Of a DNA stretch of 64,000 nucleotides, positions 47,401-64,000 are shown one piece after another. Where the stretch lies: NCBI GenBank assembly GCA_964023275.1, contig OZ029913.1, positions 50,096,509 through 50,160,508 of the forward strand. Reading direction: 5' to 3'. Below the pieces are notes generated by a model, which saw only the letters and a program-made list of their open reading frames with translations, was not told the DNA's origin and ran no database searches. Every line of letters starts with the position of its first letter. Positions within the stretch are counted from its first letter, which is position 1. The stretch is from Norana najaformis. Taxonomy: Eukaryota; Annelida; Clitellata; Crassiclitellata; Hormogastridae. Both the position numbers and the translations under genes were made by a program.

Positions 47401-50400
47401 CCTCACTGGCATGCACAAGTTACTTGAGCAACCAGACTCCTGATTGACATTTCATTGTCATATGGAATTCACTTTCTTTTGACCTCTGTAGAGCCACTGG
47501 ATCAAGTTGACTCTGATGAATGGTTGGATTCTCCAGCACTTTGTCTCACCAGAAGTTCTTCTCCACAATTTTGCAGCTTTGCTAAATACCCAGACTCGGA
47601 CGATGATCGAAGTCCTTCACATAGCTAATTGACCATTCCTGCATCACTTTATGTTCCGTTCTTCTTCCTCCACCTCCTCCTCTTCTGGTTGTTGAAATGG
47701 TCTGTTATCCAATGTTTTCTTCAGTTCCATTCGTCTCGAAACCTCTGCGTGATTCCTTTGATGTGTTTTTGACACTGGCAGCATAGTCTAACGCAAGAGT
47801 GTCATCAAGTTTGAGAACTGCTCATTAGGAATAACATCAACAGCAGCCATCACAAACCTTTTCTCTGGGCGTAGACATCTTCCGAAATTTCATATTTCTG
47901 GACTTTCGAAAGATCTTCATATCCAAGTGATTTGCCTGTCTTGTCAACCACCTGAATCAGTAAATCAGTAAAACTGAAAATTTAACACACCCCTCTACGA
48001 TACAGCCTTCCTTTACGACCTTCCCTTAAGCCACTCAAATGCCTCAAGAACTGATTCCTAGCAATCCAGTTTATAAGCCACAAACTATGATTAGTACTGT
48101 ATTTATATGCATAAATCTTGCAGGTTATAAAAGATTTTACAAACTCTCCTCACGGGCTATCTTGGTGTGTGGGTTATCTTACACATATGGTTGCCATGAA
48201 ATTACTGTATTTTCCAGACCATACTGTAATGATGCTGTTGTAAGTTGTGGAACACTAATAAACATTTTTTGACAGGTGGCAAAATTAGAAATGACTGATA
48301 AATATTAAATTTCTTCTGACTTAATTACTTTTTACACTTTCCAAATTCAAGATTTTTAAACTTTTGTTGTCTGTTGCATTGGTATCAGTTTTGATAACAA
48401 CTGACTCAAAGAGTCTAAATATAGCAACCAAAGATAATATATGGAATGCGCTCGCAAACTATGTATTAAGAGAAGGTAATAATTAAGGAAAAATAAGTAT
48501 AATTAGTGAAAAAATGTAGGAAAACTTGCTCTTAGTGCAAATAAATAACTATTAATACAAGAGCATATGAGGGCTAGTGTTCAGGCACTAATACAGTCTT
48601 TTGTTAGGCATAATGATTAAGGACAACAAAAACAATGCTTCTTGTGATTACATCTGATACAATTTTACTTCTGGAGATGTTCCTTTTCTCACCTGGAGAA
48701 AGCAAAATACATACTCAAAAAAACAAAGCTCCCATATCATTTAAACATTGCCATTTTACTGACCGCATGGTTGAAAAAATCCACATTTCCATTCAACTCG
48801 ATGAGAATGTTGTAAAAATAAATTGTGCATACCAGTTCAGACATTTTACGACATGGTTATAGCACTACTAGTATGTCAGACAGACCTCATTTATGGTCTG
48901 TATGTGCTTGCTCTGATCAGACTTGACATTGTCAGTAATTGTGTTTTCTATGTAACAAGATGTGTTTTACTGACATCACTTCTTGCATCATCATCGTCAT
49001 TAACATGTAACTACACAGTATTACATATTAATATAATTTTATCAATATCTTTCTTACGACCAATTAAATATGCTCTGTAACAACAAATGTGTCTCATGAT
49101 TGTATCTTATGCAATCTAACGTCTGGAAACATTCATCTGAATCAAGTACAGTATAGACCTACATAAAATCACACTCCCACAGCATTTAAGAAATTGCTAT
49201 ATTGCTGAGAGAAAGGTTGAAAATCCACATTTCAAGTTAACTTAATGAGAATGTAGTAAACATATATGGCTCACAGTGGTTCACAAATGTGAAGATATGG
49301 GTTATCACTTGCACAGGCTATACCAAACTTTATTACATGTTTGGCAAAGTTCAGCAGGGTACATGCATGTGTAGGCTATATGAATGTGTGGGTTATATGC
49401 ATGAAAATATGGTAAACTAAACCTAAATCATGCGTAAATATAGCAGTCCTCAAAGTTTGATGACAACATGCCGTAGAAAATTACAATAAACAATTGCCCT
49501 TTTCAAGGGCAAATGCCCTGTTTAATTCCTATTTATTCTTATCACTTCAAAAGAAATGTCACACAATGATTTTAATTATTGCCCATACACTCAAACACAC
49601 TCCAACACAAGTTAGCAAAAAATCTACAAAATCAGTATAATGCAGAAAGGCAGACCACTGCAGCCGAAAGGTGACTGACAAGCATCAGGTGACTGACACT
49701 GCTGAAGACACGATTAAAACTGGACCTTAACTGGGCTCCCATTCCATTTTCTAATACATTTTTTCATTAAAGACACACAGAGCCTAATTTCAGTCTCACA
49801 TTATTACCATTCTTTCTCATCTGTTTTACACTCCAACTTTTCACCTTTGGTGGAATATGGCTTTAGTATCACATTAACCATAAATAGGCCACATAACAAA
49901 TCATTTGCAATAAGACCCAACACGACCCTTAAGGTAGATTTTAAAGTGCAAGAGTTGCACACTTGTGGAATGGTTTACACAATACAGTTAAGATCCTTCA
50001 GCGCGCAGGTCTCAAAAGCCAACGGCATAAAGTAGATCGCAAAATGAACCTAATTTTTCACTAAAGCTATTTGTTCTTACACAATCTAAAATGTTCTTGC
50101 TGGCTGCACAGAAGATGTTCTTATAGGTGTAAAACTACAGATTCTTTAAAAACTTTGTAGGCCATTTAAGCAAATATTGGATCTCTCTGTGCCTTAATAG
50201 ACAGGCCAATTCTACCTCATTTGATCATGCAAGGTCATTTAACAGTGGGTCCACAGACTTGGCAATAAGTGAGTGAGGTCTATAACAAGAAAAAAGCCAT
50301 TCTGGTAGAGTCGTGGATCAACCCTTGACTGACTTTCGATCATCAATTGACTTATACAACATCTAATAATGTTATTTCTCATTACAATTTCCAATTTAGT

Positions 50401-52637
50401 TCTCATATGTTAAGGTTTTTGCTGTGACTGAGTCTGCATTCTGAGTTTTCTTTTGAGTCTGGTTTAGTTTTCATGTTTCTGGAGGATATTTCATTGCAAG
50501 TGATCAACACTTTGCACCACTGGACCTGTCTATCATTCAGGGGTGACAGGCTACCAACTGGATGGTTGTACAGTCTGCAACAGGGAAAGTCTTATAGGCT
50601 GGTTGGTTTGACATCAGATCTGATAGTAGTTTTCATCCTTACAATTGTTCGCAAAATGTAACAAATTATTAGTACAGACACTACATATGCAACCGTTAAT
50701 GGCAAAAAATTATCTAAAGTAGGGCATCCAGTGTTGCTTAGGTGCAGCAAACGTGAATGCAGAAATTATTGATGTCGCACGGATGAGCCAGAAGCATTCG
50801 AAGGGATAAAGAATAATTCCCTGACAACTGCCAGATCATAATTTCCAACATCTGACAGCCAGCAATTTTGTGTTTGAAACAATGTCTGGAATCAACATTA
50901 TCTTGCACTCTACAAATTGACTTATGATATTAATAAATTATAACTTGTGTTAAAGGGGTAAGAAACAAATTTTGTATTCACAATACCTTCAACAAATGCA
51001 ATGCATATAATTTGATGAGAAGTGCTTTAATCCTATTTCAGTAACTATCTATCCAGTTTTTTGACAAAAAATATGAGATATAGGATATGAAAAAGGGTAA
51101 TTTTACACGAATCTCACGCACACTTGTCAAATTAGAAAATTCACTTACATGCAACCTCATGCCAGAGACTACTGGATATGAGCCCAGGAGTCGTGCATCA
51201 TCATCCAACCGACAAACCATTACATCTTCGTTGTTGTAGACTTCAAGCACCATGTCACTGAAGGCAATTCCAGTCACGAGCTCCAGCTTCATCTGTTATT
51301 TGATCAGACATTACTCTCTCAGCCAAATGAATCATCTGCAGTCAATTAATGTCTAAATAACAGCTAAATCATATTAAAACAGTCTTGAAATTAACATTCC
51401 ATCACATAGAATGGCATATTGCACAACCCTAGTATGGCATATTGTGTGGATCCAATTTTCCTAAGCTAACCAGCAAGAAAATTATTTCTGGAGTGAAGTG
51501 ATATTTGTGGGTTAAACTTGGATACCAGTACATTACTAGAACAAAGAATAGCACAAAATTTCTAAATATTTTTTCAAAATCATGTTTTTATAAAATAATG
51601 AGACTGTCATAATTATAAGTTGTGAGGACTTATGCTATAAAAAATAAGTTTATTAATTATTATTAATATTATTATTATATTTTTATTATCACTATAATGG
51701 ATAGGTACTAATAATGGACACCATTAAACAGATGCCTCAAAGGCATAAGCAACAACCCTATAGTGTCCACCATGTAATCTAACGATTAACAAAGGAGTCT
51801 GAGGACTATTCATGTCTGGTAGTTGGGTTAATTATGTTTTGAAAGAGTGTTGCCCTTGTTCTATTCTGCAAAACAGGAGAAACAACATTTACGAAGACCA
51901 ACTTTTGCTTAATGAATCTTCAGTTAGACCTGATTTCCTTCAGTAGCAGAATGCAATCTTTATCAATCAGGAAGAGCAAAGAACAAACAAAACTTATAAC
52001 TTTTGTAAACTTAATTGTAAAAGAAGATTTATACAGCACCTTTTAAGACTCTCTCAGAAGCACCCTATACATGACTATCAGTAAGATGGAAATGGTGTGT
52101 CTTTAAGGTTCTGGGGAACTCATTTCCCTCATGGGCGTTTTCCGTATCTTCTCGGATTTTTCCCTTTTCCAAATAGATTCACTCTGATTTTGGCATGCAC
52201 ACCGATTTTCCATAGCAGCGACCATTGATGTAAGCCTTGAGCATTAAAGCAGTGATGATATACACGGTTTCATATCCAAATGTAAAGTTATCTGCATTAA
52301 CTAAAAATGAATAAACTGTCAACTAATAACCCAAGGATTCGCTGCTCAAAATGGACTGGATCAACTAACATGAACTAGTTAACATGAATACCAAATTTAA
52401 ATCTGCTCTTAAATGAGCGCGTGTTATAATGCAGCCTATGACATGAATTGTAATCTATTATCGTGCTTTCTGCTAAATTTCCATACAAGTACAGTACGAG
52501 ATCATGTTTCGAACCTTCAGTGCATCGATCGTCATGTCTCTCTGGAATCTGTTTAAGGTAGTGAGGCAGGTGGCTGTACTCGTAACATTGACGTTAACTA
52601 CAGGGTCCGTAATCACCATATACTCTCCAGTTGCCAT
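38456..52637 (-). CDS. TBCB: Tubulin-folding cofactor B (247 aa, seven coding exons)
   Basis: Exons on the minus strand: 52637-52515, 51292-51149, 47951-47858, 46001-45869, 44104-44049, 40692-40620, 38576-38456 (TGA). All junctions are GT-AG and in phase, giving 247 codons plus stop; vertebrate TBCB is 244 aa. The ATG at 52637 (A at -3, G at +4) begins [12 protein letters not shown]. Residues 1-95 form the ubiquitin-like domain ([29 protein letters not shown]). Residues about 100-165 are the linker/coiled coil ([20 protein letters not shown], then KEKMKMGQF). Residues about 165-236 are the CAP-Gly domain ([20 protein letters not shown]), with the tubulin-tail motif GKNDG at 203-207 and [16 protein letters not shown]. 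The protein captures alpha-tubulin after chaperonin release and, with TBCE, feeds the tubulin folding/disassembly complex in the cytosol. The tail ends acidic plus M (EDEDLEM). Confidence 0.96.
38900..39800 (+). mobile_element. Degraded LINE ORF2 3' half in TBCB intron 6
   Basis: Plus-strand pieces read [44 protein letters not shown] and [14 protein letters not shown]. In order they correspond to the reverse transcriptase after the active site, its C-terminal domain and the end of ORF2 in CR1/L2 elements. At least five stops and shifts interrupt them. Just upstream (38880-38935) lies the tail AAAGGGTGCTATACAAATTT of another copy. It is antisense to TBCB. Confidence 0.65.
40440..40582. repeat. 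35-bp tandem repeat in TBCB intron 6
   Basis: About four units of ATTCCACTCTGCAACTCACC + AGATCTACACCCATT, the last degraded. It ends 40 bp before the donor of exon 6 (on the minus strand), so array length sets the distance from exon to repeat. Confidence 0.85.
41420..42350 (+). mobile_element. Broken Ty3/gypsy pol fossil in TBCB intron 5
   Basis: Plus-strand fragments of a gypsy-type reverse transcriptase and the start of its RNase H region are recognisable (for example [59 protein letters not shown]). The part is about 0.9 kb. There are many breaks, and no LTRs, gag or integrase were found nearby. It is an old, inactive remnant lying antisense to TBCB. Confidence 0.8.
42351..43319. other. 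TBCB intron 5, middle
   Basis: No gene supported. A direct repeat, ATCTAGTTCAGATGAAGGTT, occurs at about 43058 and 43090. One TAGGCCTA lies at 42740. Confidence 0.4.
43320..43830 (+). mobile_element. LINE 3' end with (AAT/AAC)n tail in TBCB intron 5
   Basis: The sequence reads [20 protein letters not shown], then the FKKRLKT-like motif at 43655-43685 ([16 protein letters not shown] in broken frames). It ends in (AATAAT)(AACAAC)n at 43797-43825, the usual end of a CR1/L2 LINE. It is 5'-truncated and antisense to TBCB. Confidence 0.7.
44105..45868. other. TBCB intron 4
   Basis: Ends in a normal acceptor before exon 5. No repeat or second gene recognised. A minus-strand frame at 45259-44912 is open but resembles nothing known to me. 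Confidence 0.4.
46002..47857. other. TBCB intron 3
   Basis: A short (CTTA)n run at about 46732-46750. Otherwise AT-rich without a supported feature. Confidence 0.4.
48090..49420. repeat. Diverged duplication in TBCB intron 2
   Basis: The stretch 48630-48860 and the stretch 49085-49310 align imperfectly: GATTACATCTGATAC/GATTGTATCTTATGC, AAAATCCACATTTC in both, then GATGAGAATGTTGTAAA/AATGAGAATGTAGTAAA. GTGTGGGTTAT recurs at 48168 and 49396, close to GTATTTTCCAGACCATACTG, a form common at ends of DNA transposons. It is probably an old tandem duplication of a transposon fragment. Confidence 0.45.
49421..51148. other. TBCB intron 2, remainder
   Basis: No gene or identifiable repeat supported. 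Confidence 0.4.
52005..52250 (-). mobile_element. LINE 3' terminus (minus strand) in TBCB intron 1
   Basis: The minus strand reads the tail module AGTCTTAAAAGGTGCTGTAT followed by AT-rich sequence, as at 20.98 kb. It is in the same orientation as TBCB. Upstream (52100-52250) is likely its eroded ORF2 end. Confidence 0.5.
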
Positions 52638-52876
52638 GTTCTCGTCAAATAAGAGCCACAGTGTAACAGTTATTAAACTGATAAAAGCTACTGCGACATT
52701 AACAAATCTAAACTTTTGCCGAACGTATCTATGCACGCTACTGCTTATAGCAAAGTCACAACAGGAAACACAGACAGACGGCAGACCATTTATTGTTGAT
52801 TCTGCTGTTGATGACGTGTTTAACCAGACTATAGTAGAGCAGAGTCAAAATATTTTGGAGGGCAATAAGATCTTTC

Positions 52877-53400
52877 GTAATCATAATCCCGAGATTTTTA
52901 TAGAGCCACGTCACGGGAACCAGCTTATTCACAGGCGCTCAGTCAAAACATAATCGATAGGCAAAAGGGTTCGGTTCCAGGTCAAGATCGGGCCAAGGTC
53001 GGCCTTTCACTCAAAACATTCCTCTTTCACCGATCGTACTCTGACACTCTTCTTCCTTTTATCTCTCTCCCCTCTCCAACCACAAACACCATCCCCCGTA
53101 GCTGCCACGCTGTCTCTCCGTCTGACTTTAGGATCTTGACCTGGAACCAGACCATTTTTGCCTATCGATTTTGTTTTGACTGAGCGCCTGTGAATAAGCT
53201 GGTCCCCGCGGCGCGGCTTTCGTTGGGCGCTGTAGAAATCTCGGAATTACGATTGCGATGATCCAAAAGTCAGGCAGAGAGACAGCATGACGGTTACGGT
53301 GGGTGATTTTTGGGAATGGAGCGGAAAGAGAGATAAGAGGAAGAAGTGGAGCCCATGCGGTCGCAATGATAGAAAAACGCGTACAAGTATTTACATTTAC
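52877..53400. repeat. Inverted pair of family X LINE 3' ends upstream of TBCB
   Basis: Left arm 52877-52989 (minus copy: ACGTCACGGGAACCAGCTTA, TTCACAGGCGCTCAGTCAAA, ATCGATAGGCAAAAGGGTTC). Right arm 53131-53260 (plus copy: GGATCTTGACCTGGAACCAG, TGACTGAGCGCCTGTGAATA, GGGCGCTGTAGAAATCTCGG). The arms are complementary over about 115 bp with roughly 10% mismatches, around a spacer of about 140 bp. A third, partial minus copy (53270-53400) abuts the right arm tail to tail. The structure starts 240 bp upstream of the TBCB ATG. Confidence 0.85.
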
Positions 53401-53770
53401 GCGACACCAGCTCTTTGGAAGGAAATTCTGAAAGACCAGTTCGCTCATCCCCTTTCCCGACTGTAAACGAGAATACGAACGCATCTCCGCTAGCCCTCTC
53501 TCCTTCAGCTTTTCACTCAAGACTGAAAAGCAATCTTTTAAAGCTATCCTATTCTGCTTCAATTCCTGAACCATACCATGCCCACCACCACCACTAACGA
53601 TTTCCACTCTGGTACCATGTCTGACTTATATATGACTCCCGGATTCTGACCTGGCATCGAAACTGACCAAACGACTTGGCTCTTGCAGATTTAATTTGTT
53701 ATAGCGCCAGTAATGAGCAGGTCTCTCAGATGCGGTTAATGTTATCATGTGGAGTGCTGCTTTAACGTAA
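53401..53770. mobile_element. LINE ORF2 C-terminus and 3' end remnants
   Basis: A plus frame at 53415-53597 reads LALSPSAFHSRLKSNLLKL, the S-F-x-x-R-L-K-T-x-L-F ending of CR1/L2 ORF2. At 53630-53720 another 3' UTR-like piece reads TTCTGACCTGGCATCGAAAC ... TATAGCGCCAGTAATGAGC. Confidence 0.5.
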
Positions 53771-54940
53771 CAAGCCTGTGTGTAAGAAATTAAAATAGTA
53801 TTTGTGTTCAACAACGCATGTGTTATCACTTCGATAAAATCGTAACAACTGAGTACTTGTGCACAAAATTGGTCAAATGTTGGGTCTTTGGCAATTGCAG
53901 CTAAAAAAAATGAAGTGTACTTCAGGTGTGATCAAACTGTGACTCGCAAACCACAGTTAGCATTAAGGAGCCGAATGTCAGCAAATCAATTCTCGATGTG
54001 ATTTGAAGATACAGTGGTCCACTTGGTGTCTTACCACTTTCGATAAGGGCAAAGACTGGTCCTCTGCTTGTTATTTTTAATTCATCACACATAGGGCCTA
54101 CATGTAGTCAAGTAAATTCTTTGCTGTTTGCTGGACTCCTCGGATTGTAATTGTAATCAGAAACTTGTAAAGCACCTCTTCAAGGTAGCCTCATCAGCGC
54201 AACGTTACAGAACTCGCGAATAATACGGTCTTCAAGTGCTTGAAGCGCTCCCATCGAAGGTTGGCAGGTCAGTCATTCCAGGAAGCAGGGCCAGCAATAT
54301 CAAAGCTATGGCGCTTCCCCACAAGCACTAGCAGACATCTAATTTTCTGAGGCAAGGTTCAGTTAAATTTGTGAAACTCAAACATGAATAATCACGATCC
54401 AGTGCCTCGGAGAGCTTTTATACAAGGCCGACTTCATGTGCAAGTTACAACCAACATTTAAAAGTAACCCTAGGGTGCAATCCTTAAGTGACAATTAAAT
54501 CTTTACTTCAGTTTTCATGATAATCTTAACTAGACTCTTGATATTAGGTGTGACATTTTAGCACACTGGTTCAAGTGCTCACCTTGTAAAGGGAGTGTGT
54601 TGGCCCCAACCTCCCCAAGATGGTTGCTGTGCCGGGACCTAAAGCCAGTCCTTTACACACAACTGCTCAGTCCTACTGTTATTTGATAGTGTTGCTTAAT
54701 AAATAACAGAAAATAATAATAAATAATAGTAATAGTTAGGGCAAAAATTTCCTTATTCTCATGATATAATTTTAGTCAGCAATAAATTTAGTGTTAGCCA
54801 TTTCAAGTTTTAACCATTTAAAAACTAGTAATTTGGGAATAAGCTATCAGCATATCCCTAAGCATGGCTCTCAAAGGTTTAATTCAAGGTATGCCTAAGT
54901 TTGGGCATAAATCCAGTTTCAAGCGAGCCGAACTTCCGGG
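53771..54940. other. Intergenic between TBCB and the SOSS-B gene; possible SINE-like piece
   Basis: At 54560-54650 a sequence starting TAGCACACTGGTTCAAGTGC and TCACCTTGTAAAGGGAG resembles a tRNA-like SINE head with no clear B box. Otherwise nothing supported. Confidence 0.3.
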
Positions 54941-55330
54941 TTACTGATCCAAAGATGCATTGAGTTGAAGATATTAACACTAGTGCATATCGCATTGCAG
55001 GCTGTGCTCCATCTTATCTCAGGGAATTACATGCATATGTCTTGGTCTCATAATTCCTGGCCGTAGATCGTTTTGTTCTGTTGCAGAGTAACTTGGTTGT
55101 TCCACCATCCCAAAATTCCATGGTGCATCATAGACGTTTCACTGTAGTTGGTCCAACTTTATAGAATAGGTTGCTTAGCAACGTGTGACACGAGCTCCTT
55201 GGTCCTTCTTTATTTCTTAAACACTTGAAAATCATTTAGCTTGCGGTTTTGCGCTGTCAGGTTGGTAATGCCTCTGGCAAGTCTCTTCCAGAAAGGTGCT
55301 ATATAAATCTGTGATTACGGTTACAATCAA
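54941..55330 (+). mobile_element. LINE 3' end
   Basis: Degraded ORF2 C-terminus: AAGATATTAACACTAGTGCA corresponds to the FKILxLxYKA motif. GTTGGTCCAACTTTATAGAA corresponds to VGPxLWN. It ends in the tail AGAAAGGTGCTATATAAATC plus GTGATTACGGTTAC. Confidence 0.65.
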
Positions 55331-55539
55331 CATGTGTGGCTTGTACTCTGTAAATGCTTTGGCTGCTGCTTGCTACCCGTCTGGCACACTTACGTGTGTG
55401 TCTGTGCAGGCTACTGTGGCATAAATTCAGATGCGGGTGTCTTCCAGTCGGCTCTGGTTGAATTCAACAAAGACTCAGTACATCAGTATGCACCAGATGT
55501 GATCAAAGACTGATGACGAAGCAACAAACTCATGATTGA

Positions 55540-55795
55540 AATCACGGCTGGTTTAACCACTAGGTGAATTAGGCGGCCGCCTAGGGCGGCACATTTCTGG
55601 GGGACAGCAGAAAAGCTACATGAAGAAATATTTCTTAAACATTACCATGGTTTTGCCACCATTTATTAATAAATGAATATGAGAATAGTTAATTTAATAT
55701 TAATTAGTTATCGCACCTACCGCCGGTAAGTGCAACAGGTTTGTCAAGGGCGCCAAATACTCTGGCGCCGTCCCTGAAAGGAATCAACAAATCAT
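55540..55795. mobile_element. Possible hAT-like miniature element
   Basis: GGCGGCCGCCTAGGGCGGCA at 55572-55591 and, on the other strand at the right, CAGGGACGGCGCCAGAGTAT (55784 downward) are forms often found at ends of hAT-related elements. The target duplication is not visible. Confidence 0.4.
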
Positions 55796-56808
55796 CCACA
55801 GCCTGTGCTTCTGGATGTAGACCTATCAATGGCTGACCGACCATGTGAACTCTCTGCAGGTCCTGCTACTACCAACTCCATCAGATATTGTAATTTGGGG
55901 CCATCTACCATTTAGTACCATGGTAACTCTTGGTCATTCATTTATTTTGAGATGCTCTGACTATTGTAAGTTCATCCTTGCAGTCCTGTATTAAATGTTT
56001 TGATACATACAAGCGCACATATATGTTTTGTATTTATGGGGCTCCATTACACCCACTGATTACATGCATTTCTCCAGTGTTGTGAATTTTGGTTTACAGA
56101 AACAAAATCCATTTCACCTCAGACATTGGTGTTATTATGCGTGTTAAAAATTTTTTGTAACATTTCTTAACCTGGCATCCTTGACACAGGATTAGCTAAC
56201 CTGGCAGCTAAGAAGTTAAACAAGGCACAGCTTAATAATAATGCATCTTTGGTGAACCTCTGGCTGCATATTTAACTCTATCCGTTTCTGTCTTGAATTA
56301 GCAGCTACATCACGCACCACAAACGTGAACAGATAAAATCAACAGACATTTAGTACATTAACTGTGAAATAAATTAATTGTTTAGAAATTGCAGTCTTTT
56401 GAGCCTACAAGGCATAGGGCACCACATGTGGCTGTCAGGCAGGAGGATGGGAAAAGGTTTTGCCAAGACATTTTGGCTAAAGCACAGACACACTAGTGCA
56501 GCAGCAGCAGACAACCATAGTTTTGTCGTGACCAGCATGGCTCAGCAAAATATGTCAAACGCCTCCTGTAATATGGATAACATATTTAAAGCCAAGGTTC
56601 ACAGGGTCAGGACACCAAAATAGCAACTCAGTCAATACATGCATGTTTTTTACAAACGTTAATAATGGATTATATGATGGATTTGCTGTATCTCAAAGAA
56701 AATGTTCAGTCAAAAAAATTTATAGAAAAAAATTTCTCTTAAATTTTTTAATATCAAAAGAACTGGCTTAAGATGCAGCAAGTCACATGTTTGCACAGAA
56801 AACTGAGG

Positions 56809-64000
<7,192 letters not shown>

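Noticed and set aside
52638-52736. N-terminal extension of TBCB with a membrane-like segment
   Set aside because: The frame is open upstream but starts at GTG and contains no ATG; homology starts at the ATG at 52637.

Overview
This window is animal nuclear DNA. It has split genes with GT-AG introns of 0.3-3.4 kb, three recognisable metazoan genes, many decayed CR1/L2-type LINEs, tRNA-derived SINEs, hAT-like and P-like DNA transposons, LTR-element fossils and many simple repeats. The palindrome TAGGCCTA is strongly over-represented, which together with the repeat types suggests a marine invertebrate. An echinoderm or hemichordate would fit, but the species cannot be fixed from the sequence. 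No operon, CRISPR array, rRNA or clear tRNA gene was seen.

Layout. At the left edge (76-154, minus) is a good candidate first coding exon of a gene running off the window. From 0.2 to 10 kb lie transposon remains: a minus-strand LINE, a 2.2-kb P-superfamily element with long terminal inverted repeats and an intact THAP DNA-binding domain but no catalytic core, LINE 3' ends, and a GGATCC-rich repeat block. CLHC1 (clathrin heavy chain linker domain containing 1) occupies 10.0-21.6 kb on the plus strand in ten coding exons (635 codons). From 21.6 to 38.4 kb is a gene-poor stretch holding a 234-codon unrecognised minus-strand ORF beside an exact 7 x 31-bp array, a broken Ty1/copia fossil interrupted by another insertion and a (TA)n tract, a second P-like transposase remnant, LINE 3' ends and a MITE.

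TBCB (tubulin-folding cofactor B; 247 codons, seven coding exons) lies on the minus strand at 38.5-52.6 kb, with a Ty3/gypsy fossil and LINE pieces in its introns. An inverted pair of LINE 3' ends lies about 240 bp upstream of its start codon. A SOSS-B/hSSB-type single-strand DNA-binding protein gene (NABP family), also minus, runs from 56.8 kb to 62.2 kb; its first coding exon lies beyond the right edge. Its introns hold a perfect 5 x 60-bp tandem repeat.

The three genes have separate jobs: a clathrin-linker-like protein, alpha-tubulin folding, and genome maintenance/Integrator-linked ssDNA binding. Nothing suggests they form one pathway. The most unusual biology is in the mobile DNA, above all the internally deleted THAP/P element, whose surviving frame has the architecture of a transposition repressor. 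I found no convincing new multi-gene system.
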